Assembly: GCF_964340395.1 (NCBI RefSeq)
Contig: NC_135551.1
Span: 372,001 to 436,000 of the forward strand
DNA from: Glandiceps talaboti
Taxonomy: Eukaryota; Hemichordata; Enteropneusta; Spengelidae
Direction: 5' to 3'
Length of the DNA stretch: 64,000 nt
Numbering within the stretch: the first letter of the stretch is position 1; each line of letters opens with the position of its first letter. Both the position numbers and the translations under genes were made by a program. Positions 47,325 to 58,084 of this stretch are shown piece after piece. The notes beneath the pieces are model-generated. The model had not been told where the DNA came from. It saw only the letters and a list, made by a program, of their open reading frames with translations, and searched no databases.

Positions 47325-47462
47325 TTGTTAAGATTCATGCATTCTAAAACTCCATAATTTAGCTGAAATATAATAGTTTGTTATGGTGCTATCATGAATG
47401 CTATATTAAAATTTTAATGTGGATATCCAAAATGTATCCAGTAATCTTTGTGTGCTTGCAAT
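47325..47462 (+). repeat. ~135-bp duplicate of 32,272-32,400
   Basis: AGATTCATGCATTCTAAAAC, TAATTTAGCTGAAATATAAT, ATCATGAATGCTATATTAAA and CAGTAATCTTTGTGTGCTTG recur with a handful of differences. It sits just upstream of exon 5. Confidence 0.88.
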
Positions 47463-47526
47463 ACTGTTATTCCTGTAACTGATGTAGAATCATTATTGAT
47501 GATGTTCTTTCTCCTTGTTCACATAG

Positions 47527-47649
47527 GCACGTGGTAAGAAACGTCAAATAGGTTGGTTTCCGGCTAATTTTGTCAAATTACTTGGCAGTGCAACAACGCC
47601 AACACCAGAGCAACAGCAGCAGAAATCAAGTTCACCATTTACTCTACCG
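47527..47649 (+). CDS. ITSN: Intersectin exon 5: C-terminal third of SH3-D plus Gln/Ser linker
   Basis: The acceptor TTCACATAG/G and donor CCG/GTAAGG bound exactly 41 codons. The translation begins [19 protein letters not shown], the diagnostic basic insert of intersectin SH3-D followed by the GWFPAN end of the fold, then [22 protein letters not shown]. Phase is 0 at both ends, so skipping the exon would keep the frame but destroy the SH3-D fold. It is too short to appear as a long ORF and was found from the family motif. Confidence 0.95.
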
Positions 47650-47749
47650 GTAAGGGCAACAACTAAAATAAAAATGTATTTGTGCAATGTAGAACTCATC
47701 AGCTATTGAAGATCATTTAAGTCCAAAACCAATAATCTGGCCGAAATTC

Positions 47750-48165
47750 ATTCATTCTTAAACCGTGTAACTTAGCTAAGATTCATGCACACTAAAACCC
47801 CTAACTTAGCTAAGATTCATGCACACTAAAAACCCCTAACTTAGCTAAGATTCATGTATTCTAAAACCCCATAATTTAGCTAAGATTCATTCATTTTAAA
47901 AACCTCTGACTTAGCTAAGATTCATTCATTCTAAAAACCTCTAACTTTGCTAAGATTCATTCATTCTAAAAACCTCTAGCTTAGCTAAGATTCATTCATT
48001 CTAAAAACCTATAACTTAGCTAATATTCATGCATTCTAAAAACCTCTAACTTAGCTAAGATTCATACATTCTAAAAACCTCTAACTTAGCTAAGATTCAT
48101 TCATTTTAAAAACCTCTAGCTTAGCTAAGATTCATTCATTCTAAAACCCCTTAATTTTGCTGAGA
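47750..48165 (+). repeat. 34-bp minisatellite, block 2 (~12 units), just after exon 5
   Basis: Units CTAACTTAGCTAAGATTCAT (G/T)CATTCTAAAAAC, period 34. The TTAGCTAAGATT core and period are shared with the 98-unit satellite at 24.9-28.2 kb; about 20 of 34 positions match when aligned by eye. Confidence 0.92.
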
Positions 48166-49182
48166 TTCTAGTCTGGATGCCAACTGTGGTCTAAAGAGCT
48201 ACACAAAAAGTTAAAAGAAACATTAAAAAATACCATACAATACAATTAATACTCACTCATTATTAAATCAAAACAATTTCTAAAAAGTGTTAAAAAACAC
48301 ATACGTGGGGAAAATCATCTGTTACAAGCTCTAAGAAAGTTTGAAAAGGTATGTCTTCAACCCTCTTTTAAATGCTGCACTTCGTCTAAACATTTCAACT
48401 CTTCTGGAATGGAATTCCATAGTCTCAGACCACAGATGGCAAAAGCTCTATTATTCAACTTATTACAAGATTGTGACTACTATTTGTTCTTAGATTATAA
48501 TTGGAGTTGTGAACTCCCTCAATCATATTTGTAATGTACACCAGAGCATTGCCGTTCAGATCTTTAAAAACAGGCAAAATGATCTTAAATTCTATCCGTG
48601 CGTTAACAGGAAGCCTTTAACAACATGCACTGCTCTATTTTGCCTATTTATTCGACATAATTATATAAATTGTGGTTAGAGATTGAATATATTAAAGTAT
48701 ATATATGCATATATGGCCCAACCCACCGCTTATCGTAATCTCAATGGAATGTCCGGTCTGAAAATGGCATTCGCTAGACTGTTCGGGCAAGCCCTCACAT
48801 GCGAACTTCGTTCGCTTATAGTTATAGCATCGAAAGAAAGCCCGAACGTCTAGCAGCAAGACTAGATAAGTGTGTGGATATGTCAGTTGCTAGGGAAAGC
48901 AGGATAATTGTGTGGATATGAGAGATAATGAAGTAATACACACAAGAGTGCTGTGAGTTATTATTATAACAATTGCTAGTGACATTTATAACAATTGCTA
49001 GTGACATTTATAACAATTGCTAGTGACATGATCCCTTAAACACACTTTGTACCAGTCCTACATATGTTCATCTTCCATTATATTGTCAGCTTTACATGCC
49101 TTTGTTTTGCAGCAGATGTAAAACTGTAACAATTAATGTTTGGTATGACAGTATTCTATAATTTTGTATTTTATTGTTACAG
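48166..49182. other. Intron 5-6, unassigned repeat-like sequence
   Basis: About 48,170-48,500 (AAAGGTATGTCTTCAACCC, GGAATGGAATTCCATAGTC) reads like a dispersed repeat, but no second copy is in the window. A 22-bp unit ATAACAATTGCTAGTGACAT is repeated three times at about 48,965-49,028. Confidence 0.5.
48965..49028 (+). repeat. 22-bp tandem repeat, three copies
   Basis: ATAACAATTGCTAGTGACAT plus TT, three exact copies apart from the last base. 155 bp before exon 6. Confidence 0.93.
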
Positions 49183-49222
49183 AGTGGTGAAGTCAATGGT
49201 GCTACCATTCCAACAAACACAG
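49183..49222 (+). CDS. ITSN: Intersectin exon 6: short linker between SH3-D and SH3-E
   Basis: A 40-nt micro-exon between TATTGTTACAG/A and ACACAG/GTAAAC, reading SGEVNGATIPTNT plus one base. It starts in phase 0 and ends in phase 1, exactly what is needed to connect exon 5 to exon 7. No domain is visible. It is supported by a good pyrimidine tract, phase agreement and position where intersectins have a short linker. Skipping it would shift the frame, so a small chance remains that a different linker exon is used. Confidence 0.75.
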
Positions 49223-49419
49223 GTAAACCCACATTTAAACTGAATGCCTCCAGTAAGGGCAAAAGCATAGATTTTTGGGCCTAGATACATTGTTGGAATA
49301 CAAAATTCCAAAGTATAGCTATTATACATGATGTACCACTTAATTAGAAAATTAATTATATGAAACTAAATGAAATTTGAATGAATACCTCTGACGTGCA
49401 GCAATTGGTAACAGGACAA

Positions 49420-49506
49420 ACGCCACCAAGAGAAATGCCCCTGGACAAATGCCACCAAGACAAACGCCACCAAGACAAATGCCACCAAGACAAATGCCCC
49501 CAAACA
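49420..49506 (+). repeat. 15-bp tandem repeat
   Basis: Unit ACAAATGCCACCAAG (variants ACAAACGCC and GCCCC), about five copies. It opens an ORF of 105 codons (49381-49698), but the ORF has no homology and lies in an intron. Confidence 0.85.
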
Positions 49507-50387
49507 AATATAAGTAGGACTACATGTATGGTGCACAATTCGACCAAGAAAGGCATGTTTTTAGGGTTACTTAGCATTTCTACTGTAGTGCGAATGAAAG
49601 GCGTGATTTCGATGCGTGTACTTATGAAAATATGGTTTTATCACTTCGATTTCGGGCAGTGTACAAAAAAAAAGACTCATTTGCCGTGCTCTAATTGATC
49701 AAAAAGGTGTGGTCTAAAAGATCAAAGAAATATCTATAAAAGAACAGTGTAAATCAAAGTTTGTACGGTCAAACTTCAGAATTTTAACTGTTCATTCAAA
49801 TATCTCTGTACCCATGTATTATCATGAAGTTTGTTTACAGTAATCACAGGAAGATTAAGTTTGTTTACCAAGGTTACATTTACGTGAAACAGAAAGATCT
49901 AGTTAATGGTGTTGGATCATATGAATGCGAAAAGAGAAGACACAGTAATTGTAAGGCCAAAGTGAAAGTCGTGGGAATGAAGTGGTAGGTCATGTAAATG
50001 ATCATACCCATGCTGCTGGTTGAATTCAAAATTTTTTTAACATCTTCGGTCTATTCATTCGTTAGACAATAAAAGTGATAAAACCATATTTTAAGTGTAC
50101 TCCCCAAAATCGACCATCTAGTTTTAATAACATGTTAAAGCATTTTCTAAAACTTTTAGAGAACTTGCTCTAATACCAATATTGTATTTCAAAATAATTA
50201 TGGAATGTTACACCGAAATCTAATGAAATTTGATGATCGTCAGAGCAGGTTGAGCAGGGTTAGCAAACTATGTGTACGTGAATGTCGCCAGACAACAAGT
50301 CACGAGACGCACAAAGCGCATTGCATTAGCAAGCTGTGCTCTTTTTATTTTCCATAATTTCCCTTTGAACTCCTGGGCATAGCCTTA

Positions 50388-50546
50388 TAATAAATTGGTT
50401 ATTACCCGATATCACCTCTTCATTCGTCGTATCACTGTTCGTGCAGTTTCCATAACGTGACACTCGTCTAACGAATCATGTCACGTTATGGAAACTGCAT
50501 TCAGGGCGATGCGACAAACGAAGAGGTGATATCGGGTAATAACATC
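50388..50546. repeat. Fold-back repeat, ~65-bp arms
   Basis: TTATTACCCGATATCACCTC, TCATTCGTCG and GCAGTTTCCATAACGTGACA are inverted at 50,477-50,542 (TGTCACGTTATGGAAACTGC ... GAGGTGATATCGGGTAATAA). Loop about 15 nt. Confidence 0.9.
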
Positions 50547-50573
50547 ATAATATCGCATCGATCATAGTGATAT

Positions 50574-50722
50574 GTACATGTTATTTGCCAAATACCATTC
50601 CATATCTTGCTACAAGAGGTAATTTTTCCGGTAATAACAGAGAGCCGGAGGCGAGCCATTATACCGAAAAAATTACCTTGAGCAACAAGATGTGGAACTG
50701 TATTTGGCAAATAACATACTTA
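50574..50722. repeat. Second fold-back repeat, ~60-bp arms, 28 bp after the first
   Basis: ATGTTATTTGCCAAATAC, TTGCTACAAGAGGTAATTTT and CCGGTA are inverted at 50,660-50,720 (ACCGAAAAAATTACC ... GTATTTGGCAAATAACAT). The two strands carry similar 65-70-codon ORFs, purely a result of the symmetry. Confidence 0.88.
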
Positions 50723-51519
50723 TACGTCACCTGCGACTATGAAATTCAATTTTTGAATGTCTAAAAATGCTGTTTCATTTTAAAACAAAATCACTTCCGC
50801 GTTATACTGTTGAGCATAGTATCACATACTTCTCTAATGACTACAGTGCGGTTGTTTACATCTCAGCCTTAACTTTATCATCCAATCAGAGTGTGCATCT
50901 GCTCAGTAGTATGACATAATGTTTACTATTTGCATATCACTCAAAGATATATTCAAACTTATAATCTTCAGCAGAAAAATGAGTGCGTCTTTGTTTTGCG
51001 TACTGTATTCCATTAAATGTACAGAAATGTTCGTGATATACTTTGTTGTTCTAGTTAATCAAAAATTGCACCCTCTGTGGTGGTAATTTTGATATCCTTC
51101 ATAAATTTAGGAATTCATGTTCACGTTTACGTGACGACCGTGCGTTCGCCGTATCTGGACTGTCGCCGTTCTGCATGGAATTTTTGTGTTTCCCTCTGAC
51201 ACAAAACATACAGTTCAAAGACTTGTTACAATGTATACAATGATGATATTTCATACGGTTGACAATAAATTTGGCATTTGGAAATGTTGTTCATAGCTGT
51301 ATTTCTTGTTGTCTGCTTGGTTTGTTTATACAAGGGGACGTCCAGTGATCACGTGATACAACAAGCAAAAATACGGCTGTTGGTGAAAAATACACCTGTG
51401 TATCTGCAGGGCTCTCGACCAGTCTTGTGTGATATTGTGTAATCATCCCTTACCTTGTAATTACCCTCAAGAAAACCCACTTTAACCCATGACACAAAAT
51501 GTTTTGAATTGTATTTCAG

Positions 51520-51720
51520 TGTGCCAAGTGATTGCCATGTATCCATATACAGCCCTAAATGAGGATGAATTGACATTCAGTAAAGGCTGTGTCATTAATG
51601 TTGTCAATCAGGATGAAAAAGATTGGTGGAAAGGTGAACTCAATGGTAACACTGGACTCTTCCCCTCCAATTATGTACAGCAACTTACAGAAACGGATTC
51701 CTCCACATCAAACAACAAAT
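51520..51720 (+). CDS. ITSN: Intersectin exon 7: complete SH3-E domain
   Basis: The acceptor is TTGTATTTCAG/T and the donor is AAAT/GTAAGT. With the carried-over G it reads [20 protein letters not shown], then [20 protein letters not shown] and [16 protein letters not shown], ending [11 protein letters not shown]. This is a complete SH3 (MYPY, acidic RT loop [19 protein letters not shown]) and closely matches vertebrate SH3-E. It ends in phase 1. If the donor is not used, translation gives Cys-Lys-stop (TGA at 51726-51728), almost where the short vertebrate intersectin isoform stops. An upstream ATG at 51489 lies in the intron and is not the start. Confidence 0.95.
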
Positions 51721-51965
51721 GTAAGTGATGCTCAATATTTTTCTTATGTTAAGCTGTTTGTTTCTCAGTATAACTATATAATTGTAAATTTATAATGTTA
51801 GCACGCTTGCATTCCTGACGGTAAGTTTTAGAACTTCAATGAAATTCCATGAATTGGACACATAGTTGTAAATCATACCTAATCTTGGACTCTGTACTCA
51901 TGTTGTAGAATTTATTGATTTTTGTTGTAGTTGTTAATGTTACCAGCATACAAATGGATTACATG

Positions 51966-54900
51966 AATGACATCATATGATGTACACTGGTTGCATCATG
52001 ACATCATATGATGTACACTGGTTGCATCATGACATCATATGATGTACACTGGTTGCATCATGACATCATATGATGTACACTGGTTGCATCATGACATCAT
52101 ATGGTGTACACTGGTTGCATCATGACATCATATGGTGTACACTGGTTGCATCATGACATCATATGGTGTACACTGGTTGCATCATGACATCATATGATGT
52201 ACACTGGTTGCATCATGACATCATATGGTGTACACTGGTTGCATCATGACATCATATGGTGTACACTGGTTGCATCATGACATCATATGGTGTACACTGG
52301 TTGCATCATGACATCATATGGTGTACACTGGTTGCATCATGACATCATATGGTGTACACTGGTTGCATCATGACATCATATGATGTACACTGGTTGCATC
52401 ATGACATCATATGGTGTACACTGGTTGCATCATGACATCATATGATGTACACTGGTTGCATCATGACATCATATGGTGTACACTGGTTGCATCATGACAT
52501 CATATGGTGTACACTGGTTGCATCATGACATCATATGGTGTACACTGGTTGCATCATGACATCATATGGTGTACACTGGTTGCATCATGACATCATATGG
52601 TGTACACTGGTTGCATCATGACATCATATGATGTACACTGGTTGCATCATGACATCATATGGTGTACACTGGTTGCATCATGACATCATATGATGTACAC
52701 TGGTTGCATCATGACATCATATGGTGTACACTGGTTGCATCATGACATCATATGATGTACACTGGTTGCATCATGACATCATATGATGTACACTGGTTGC
52801 ATCATGACATCATATGGTGTACACTGGTTGCATCATGACATCATATGATGTACACTGGTTGCATCATGACATCATATGATGTACACTGGTTGCATCATGA
52901 CATCATATGGTGTACACTGGTTGCATCATGACATCATATGATGTACACTGGTTGCATCATGACATCATATGGTGTACACTGGTTGCATCATGACATCATA
53001 TGATGTACACTGGTTGCATCATGACATCATATGGTGTACACTGGTTGCATCATGACATCATATGGTGTACACTGGTTGCATCATGACATCATATGATGTA
53101 CACTGGTTGCATCATGACATCATATGGTGTACACTGGTTGCATCATGACATCATATGATGTACACTGGTTGCATCATGACATCATATGGTGTACACTGGT
53201 TGCATCATGACATCATATGATGTACACTGGTTGCATCATGACATCATATGATGTACACTGGTTGCATCATGACATCATATGGTGTACACTGGTTGCATCA
53301 TGACATCATATGGTGTACACTGGTTGCATCATGACATCATATGGTGTACACTGGTTGCATCATGACATCATATGGTGTACACTGGTTGCATCATGACATC
53401 ATATGGTGTACACTGGTTGCATCATGACATCATATGGTGTACACTGGTTGCATCATGACATCATATGGTGTACACTGGTTGCATCATGACATCATATGGT
53501 GTACACTGGTTGCATCATGACATATGGTGTACACTGGTTGCATCATGACATCATATGGTGTACACTGGTTGCATCATGACATCATATGGTGTACACTGGT
53601 TGCATCATGACATCATATGATGTACACTGGTTGCATCATGACATCATATGATGTACACTGGTTGCATCATGACATCATATGGTGTACACTGGTTGCATCA
53701 TGACATCATATGGTGTACACTGGTTGCATCATGACATCATATGATGTACACTGGTTGCATCATGACATCATATGATGTACACTGGTTGCATCATGACATC
53801 ATATGGTGTACACTGGTTGCATCATGACATCATATGGTGTACACTGGTTGCATCATGACATCATATGGTGTACACTGGTTGCATCATGACATGGTGTACA
53901 CTGGTTGCATCATGACATCATATGGTGTACACTGGTTGCATCATGACATCATATGATGTACACTGGTTGCATCATGACATCATATGATGTACACTGGTTG
54001 CATCATGACATCATATGATGTACACTGGTTGCATCATGACATCATATGGTGTACACTGGTTGCATCATGACATCATATGGTGTACACTGGTTGCATCATG
54101 ACATCATATGGTGTACACTGGTTGCATCATGACATCATATGGTGTACACTGGTTGCATCATGACATCATATGGTGTACACTGGTTGCATCATGACATCAT
54201 ATGGTGTACACTGGTTGCATCATGACATCATATGGTGTACACTGGTTGCATCATGACATCATATGGTGTACACTGGTTGCATCATGACATCATATGATGT
54301 ACACTGGTTGCATCATGACATCATATGGTGTACACTGGTTGCATCATGACATCATATGATGTACACTGGTTGCATCATGACATCATATGGTGTACACTGG
54401 TTGCATCATGACATCATATGATGTACACTGGTTGCATCATGACATCATATGATGTACACTGGTTGCATCATGACATCATATGGTGTACACTGGTTGCATC
54501 ATGACATCATATGATGTACACTGGTTGCATCATGACATCATATGATGTACACTGGTTGCATCATGACATCATATGGTGTACACTGGTTGCATCATGACAT
54601 CATATGATGTACACTGGTTGCATCATGACATCATATGGTGTACACTGGTTGCATCATGACATCATATGATGTACACTGGTTGCATCATGACATCATATGG
54701 TGTACACTGGTTGCATCATGACATCATATGGTGTACACTGGTTGCATCATGACATCATATGATGTACACTGGTTGCATCATGACATCATATGGTGTACAC
54801 TGGTTGCATCATGACATCATATGATGTACACTGGTTGCATCATGACATCATATGGTGTACACTGGTTGCATCATGACATCATATGATGTACACTGGTTGC

Positions 54901-56650
54901 ATCATGACATCATATGATGTACACTGGTTGCATCATGACATCATATGGTGTACACTGGTTGCATCATGACATCATATGGTGTACACTGGTTGCATCATGA
55001 CATCATATGGTGTACACTGGTTGCATCATGACATCATATGGTGTACACTGGTTGCATCATGACATCATATGGTGTACACTGGTTGCATCATGACATCATA
55101 TGGTGTACACTGGTTGCATCATGACATCATATGGTGTACACTGGTTGCATCATGACATCATATGGTGTACACTGGTTGCATCATGACATATGGTGTACAC
55201 TGGTTGCATCATGACATCATATGGTGTACACTGGTTGCATCATGACATCATATGGTGTACACTGGTTGCATCATGACATCATATGATGTACACTGGTTGC
55301 ATCATGACATCATATGATGTACACTGGTTGCATCATGACATCATATGGTGTACACTGGTTGCATCATGACATCATATGGTGTACACTGGTTGCATCATGA
55401 CATCATATGATGTACACTGGTTGCATCATGACATCATATGATGTACACTGGTTGCATCATGACATCATATGGTGTACACTGGTTGCATCATGACATCATA
55501 TGGTGTACACTGGTTGCATCATGACATCATATGGTGTACACTGGTTGCATCATGACATGGTGTACACTGGTTGCATCATGACATCATATGGTGTACACTG
55601 GTTGCATCATGACATCATATGATGTACACTGGTTGCATCATGACATCATATGATGTACACTGGTTGCATCATGACATCATATGATGTACACTGGTTGCAT
55701 CATGACATCATATGGTGTACACTGGTTGCATCATGACATCATATGGTGTACACTGGTTGCATCATGACATCATATGGTGTACACTGGTTGCATCATGACA
55801 TCATATGGTGTACACTGGTTGCATCATGACATCATATGGTGTACACTGGTTGCATCATGACATCATATGGTGTACACTGGTTGCATCATGACATCATATG
55901 GTGTACACTGGTTGCATCATGACATCATATGGTGTACACTGGTTGCATCATGACATATGGTGTACACTGGTTGCATCATGACATCATATGGTGTACACTG
56001 GTTGCATCATGACATCATATGGTGTACACTGGTTGCATCATGACATCATATGATGTACACTGGTTGCATCATGACATCATATGATGTACACTGGTTGCAT
56101 CATGACATCATATGGTGTACACTGGTTGCATCATGACATCATATGGTGTACACTGGTTGCATCATGACATCATATGATGTACACTGGTTGCATCATGACA
56201 TCATATGATGTACACTGGTTGCATCATGACATCATATGGTGTACACTGGTTGCATCATGACATCATATGGTGTACACTGGTTGCATCATGACATCATATG
56301 GTGTACACTGGTTGCATCATGACATATGGTGTACACTGGTTGCATCATGACATCATATGGTGTACACTGGTTGCATCATGACATCATATGATGTACACTG
56401 GTTGCATCATGACATCATATGGTGTACACTGGTTGCATCATGACATCATATGATGTACACTGGTTGCATCATGACATCATATGGTGTACACTGGTTGCAT
56501 CATGACGTCATATGGTGTACACTGGTTGCATCATGACATCATATGGTGTACACTGGTTGCATCATGACATCATATGATGTACACTGGTTGCATCATGACA
56601 TCATATGGTGTACACTTGTTGCATCATGACGTCATATGGTGCATCATGAC
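51966..56650 (+). repeat. 31-bp satellite (~151 units)
   Basis: Unit ATGACATCATATGATGTACA CTGGTTGCATC. Nearly the only variation is A/G at one site (CATATGATG or CATATGGTG). The A form contains the 14-bp palindrome ACATCATATGATGT; the G form breaks it. Rare short units: 3-bp deletions (GACATATGG) at about 53,517, 55,183, 55,950 and 56,319; 5-bp deletions (GACATGG) at about 53,886 and 55,552. The last units mutate to TGACGTCA (56503-56510, 56628-56635). It starts 245 bp after the exon 7 donor. Confidence 0.98.
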
Positions 56651-57094
56651 AACTTTGTAGGATATTCATTCAGTTTTACATGTAAGTATAATGTCATGAT
56701 GTCAGTCTTCTATGATTTAAAATACCCTTACTACCAGACTCACTAAAATAAACATAATTCTTGTCAATATTTCTTTTATCAAAGTGATTTTTTTAACTAC
56801 AGTTTTGAAATATCGTCTACCATTTTACTCTAAACTGAAGTGTTATGTTTGCAAATATTTGAATGATATATTTGTGTGTTGTAGTGAAGTCATAGTATAA
56901 ATATCTATACTATATATAATCCATACATAGTAATAAATAAATACAAAATCTTCATTTTAAGAATCTATAAAATATTGTGAAATATGATAAAAACATTTGT
57001 TATTCATCTGTGTAATTGTTGTTTAACATCATTTTTGTCAACTTCTCACTGTCCACTTTCATATTTTGATTGTTAAGTCAGGTGGGAGCCTTTT
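56651..57094. other. A+T-rich intronic spacer
   Basis: No coding sequence recognised. Contains TAATAAATAAATAC at about 56,930, a possible but unsupported polyadenylation signal. Confidence 0.45.
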
Positions 57095-57342
57095 AATGTT
57101 CTGGGTTCAGTCATTTAATGTCCTGGGTCCAGTCATTTAATGACCTCAGTCCAGTCATTTAATGTCCGGGGTTCAGTAATTCATTTAATGTCCTGGGTCC
57201 AGTCATTTAATGTCCAGGGTTCATTCATCTAATGTCCTGAGTTCAGTCATTTAAATGTCCTCAGTCCAGTCATTTAATGTCCTGGGTTCAGTCATTTAAT
57301 GTCCTGGGTTCAGTAATTCATTTAATGTCCTGGGTTCAGTCA
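57095..57342 (+). repeat. 22-bp minisatellite, block 1
   Basis: Units of CATTTAATGTCCTGGGTTCA GT with variants CCGGGG, CTGGGTCC and CTCAGTCC. It ends at the family B insertion. Confidence 0.95.
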
Positions 57343-58084
57343 TTAGTCCCCGCGGACGAAGTCCGGAATGGGGACTTATGGATTGGGTTCCGTCTGTCCG
57401 TGCGTCCTTCCGTCCGTCCGCAGCTGTTTCTTGGATATGCCTGGACCGATTTTTTTTCAAACTTACAGGGGCAACATACTATTGCATACATATGCACGTC
57501 AATTTGTTTTATGATACGATCCAATATGGCCGCCTAGCAACCATTTTGTTTGCGAATTTTCCCTGTCTAGAGCCATAACTCAGACATGCTTTAACAGATC
57601 TCATTCAAAGTTGGTATTAGGACAGTGTTCTATGACATACATGTGCATATTCATTGTTGTCGTGATACGATCCAATATGGCTGCCTGCCAGCCATTTTGT
57701 TTATGAATTTTCCATGTCCAAAGCCATAACTCAGACATGCTTGAACAGATCTCATTTAAAGTTGGTATTAGGACAGTGTTCTATAACATACATGTGCATA
57801 TCCATTTTCGTCGTGATACGATCCAATATGGCTGCCTGGCAGCCATTTTGTTTGTGAATTTTCCATGTCCAAAGCCATAACTCAGACTCCATTTTCATCG
57901 TGATATGATCCCCCATACCCAACCAATCCTTTATTGTTGGAGGCATATTCCATGTCCAACAAGCACACACAACATATCTAAGTCTGTTTGTTTTAGGTTC
58001 ACAAATGTTGTTGCGTGATCAGAGTAGTGATAATTCCTTAAAACCCAATTATAGCGGGGCCTATGTCATTCTCAATGACTTGTT
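57343..58084 (+). mobile_element. Family B repeat inserted in the 22-bp minisatellite
   Basis: TAGTCCCCGCGGACGAAGTC / CCGGAATGGGGACT hairpin at the left; TAGCGGGGCCTATGTCATTC TCAATGACTTG at the right (lone arm plus GTCATT/AATGAC hairpin). The flanks are CAGTCAT and TTTAATG, i.e. one array unit split at its T run, giving a readable empty site consistent with insertion between T residues. Confidence 0.9.

Larger units (their letters stand above)
1..51728 (+). other. ITSN: Intersectin gene locus (partial; seven exons, SH3-B to SH3-E)
   Basis: Seven exons with GT donors and AG acceptors join in frame: 1-89, 1738-1871, 23477-23773, 41133-41254, 47527-47649, 49183-49222, 51520-51720. Exon end phases run 2,1,1,0,0,1,1 and each matches the next exon start. 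The product reads as the SH3-B (end), C, D and E domains in the vertebrate intersectin order, with family-typical strings such as [30 protein letters not shown] and [11 protein letters not shown]. Intersectins scaffold clathrin-mediated endocytosis; their SH3 domains bind proline-rich partners such as dynamin, synaptojanin and N-WASP/SOS (family knowledge). The EH domains, coiled coil and SH3-A would lie upstream of the window. No DH/PH/C2 exons were found downstream, so the long isoform is neither shown nor excluded. Introns are 1.6, 21.6, 17.4, 6.3, 1.5 and 2.3 kb and packed with repeats. Confidence 0.93.

Noticed and set aside
50501-50764. Similar ORFs on opposite strands as a gene pair
   Set aside because: They arise from the inverted repeat at 50,574-50,722; both strands necessarily encode similar peptides.
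51489-51519. ATG at 51,489 as a gene start
   Set aside because: It lies in the intron polypyrimidine/acceptor region; SH3 homology starts right after the TTTCAG acceptor.
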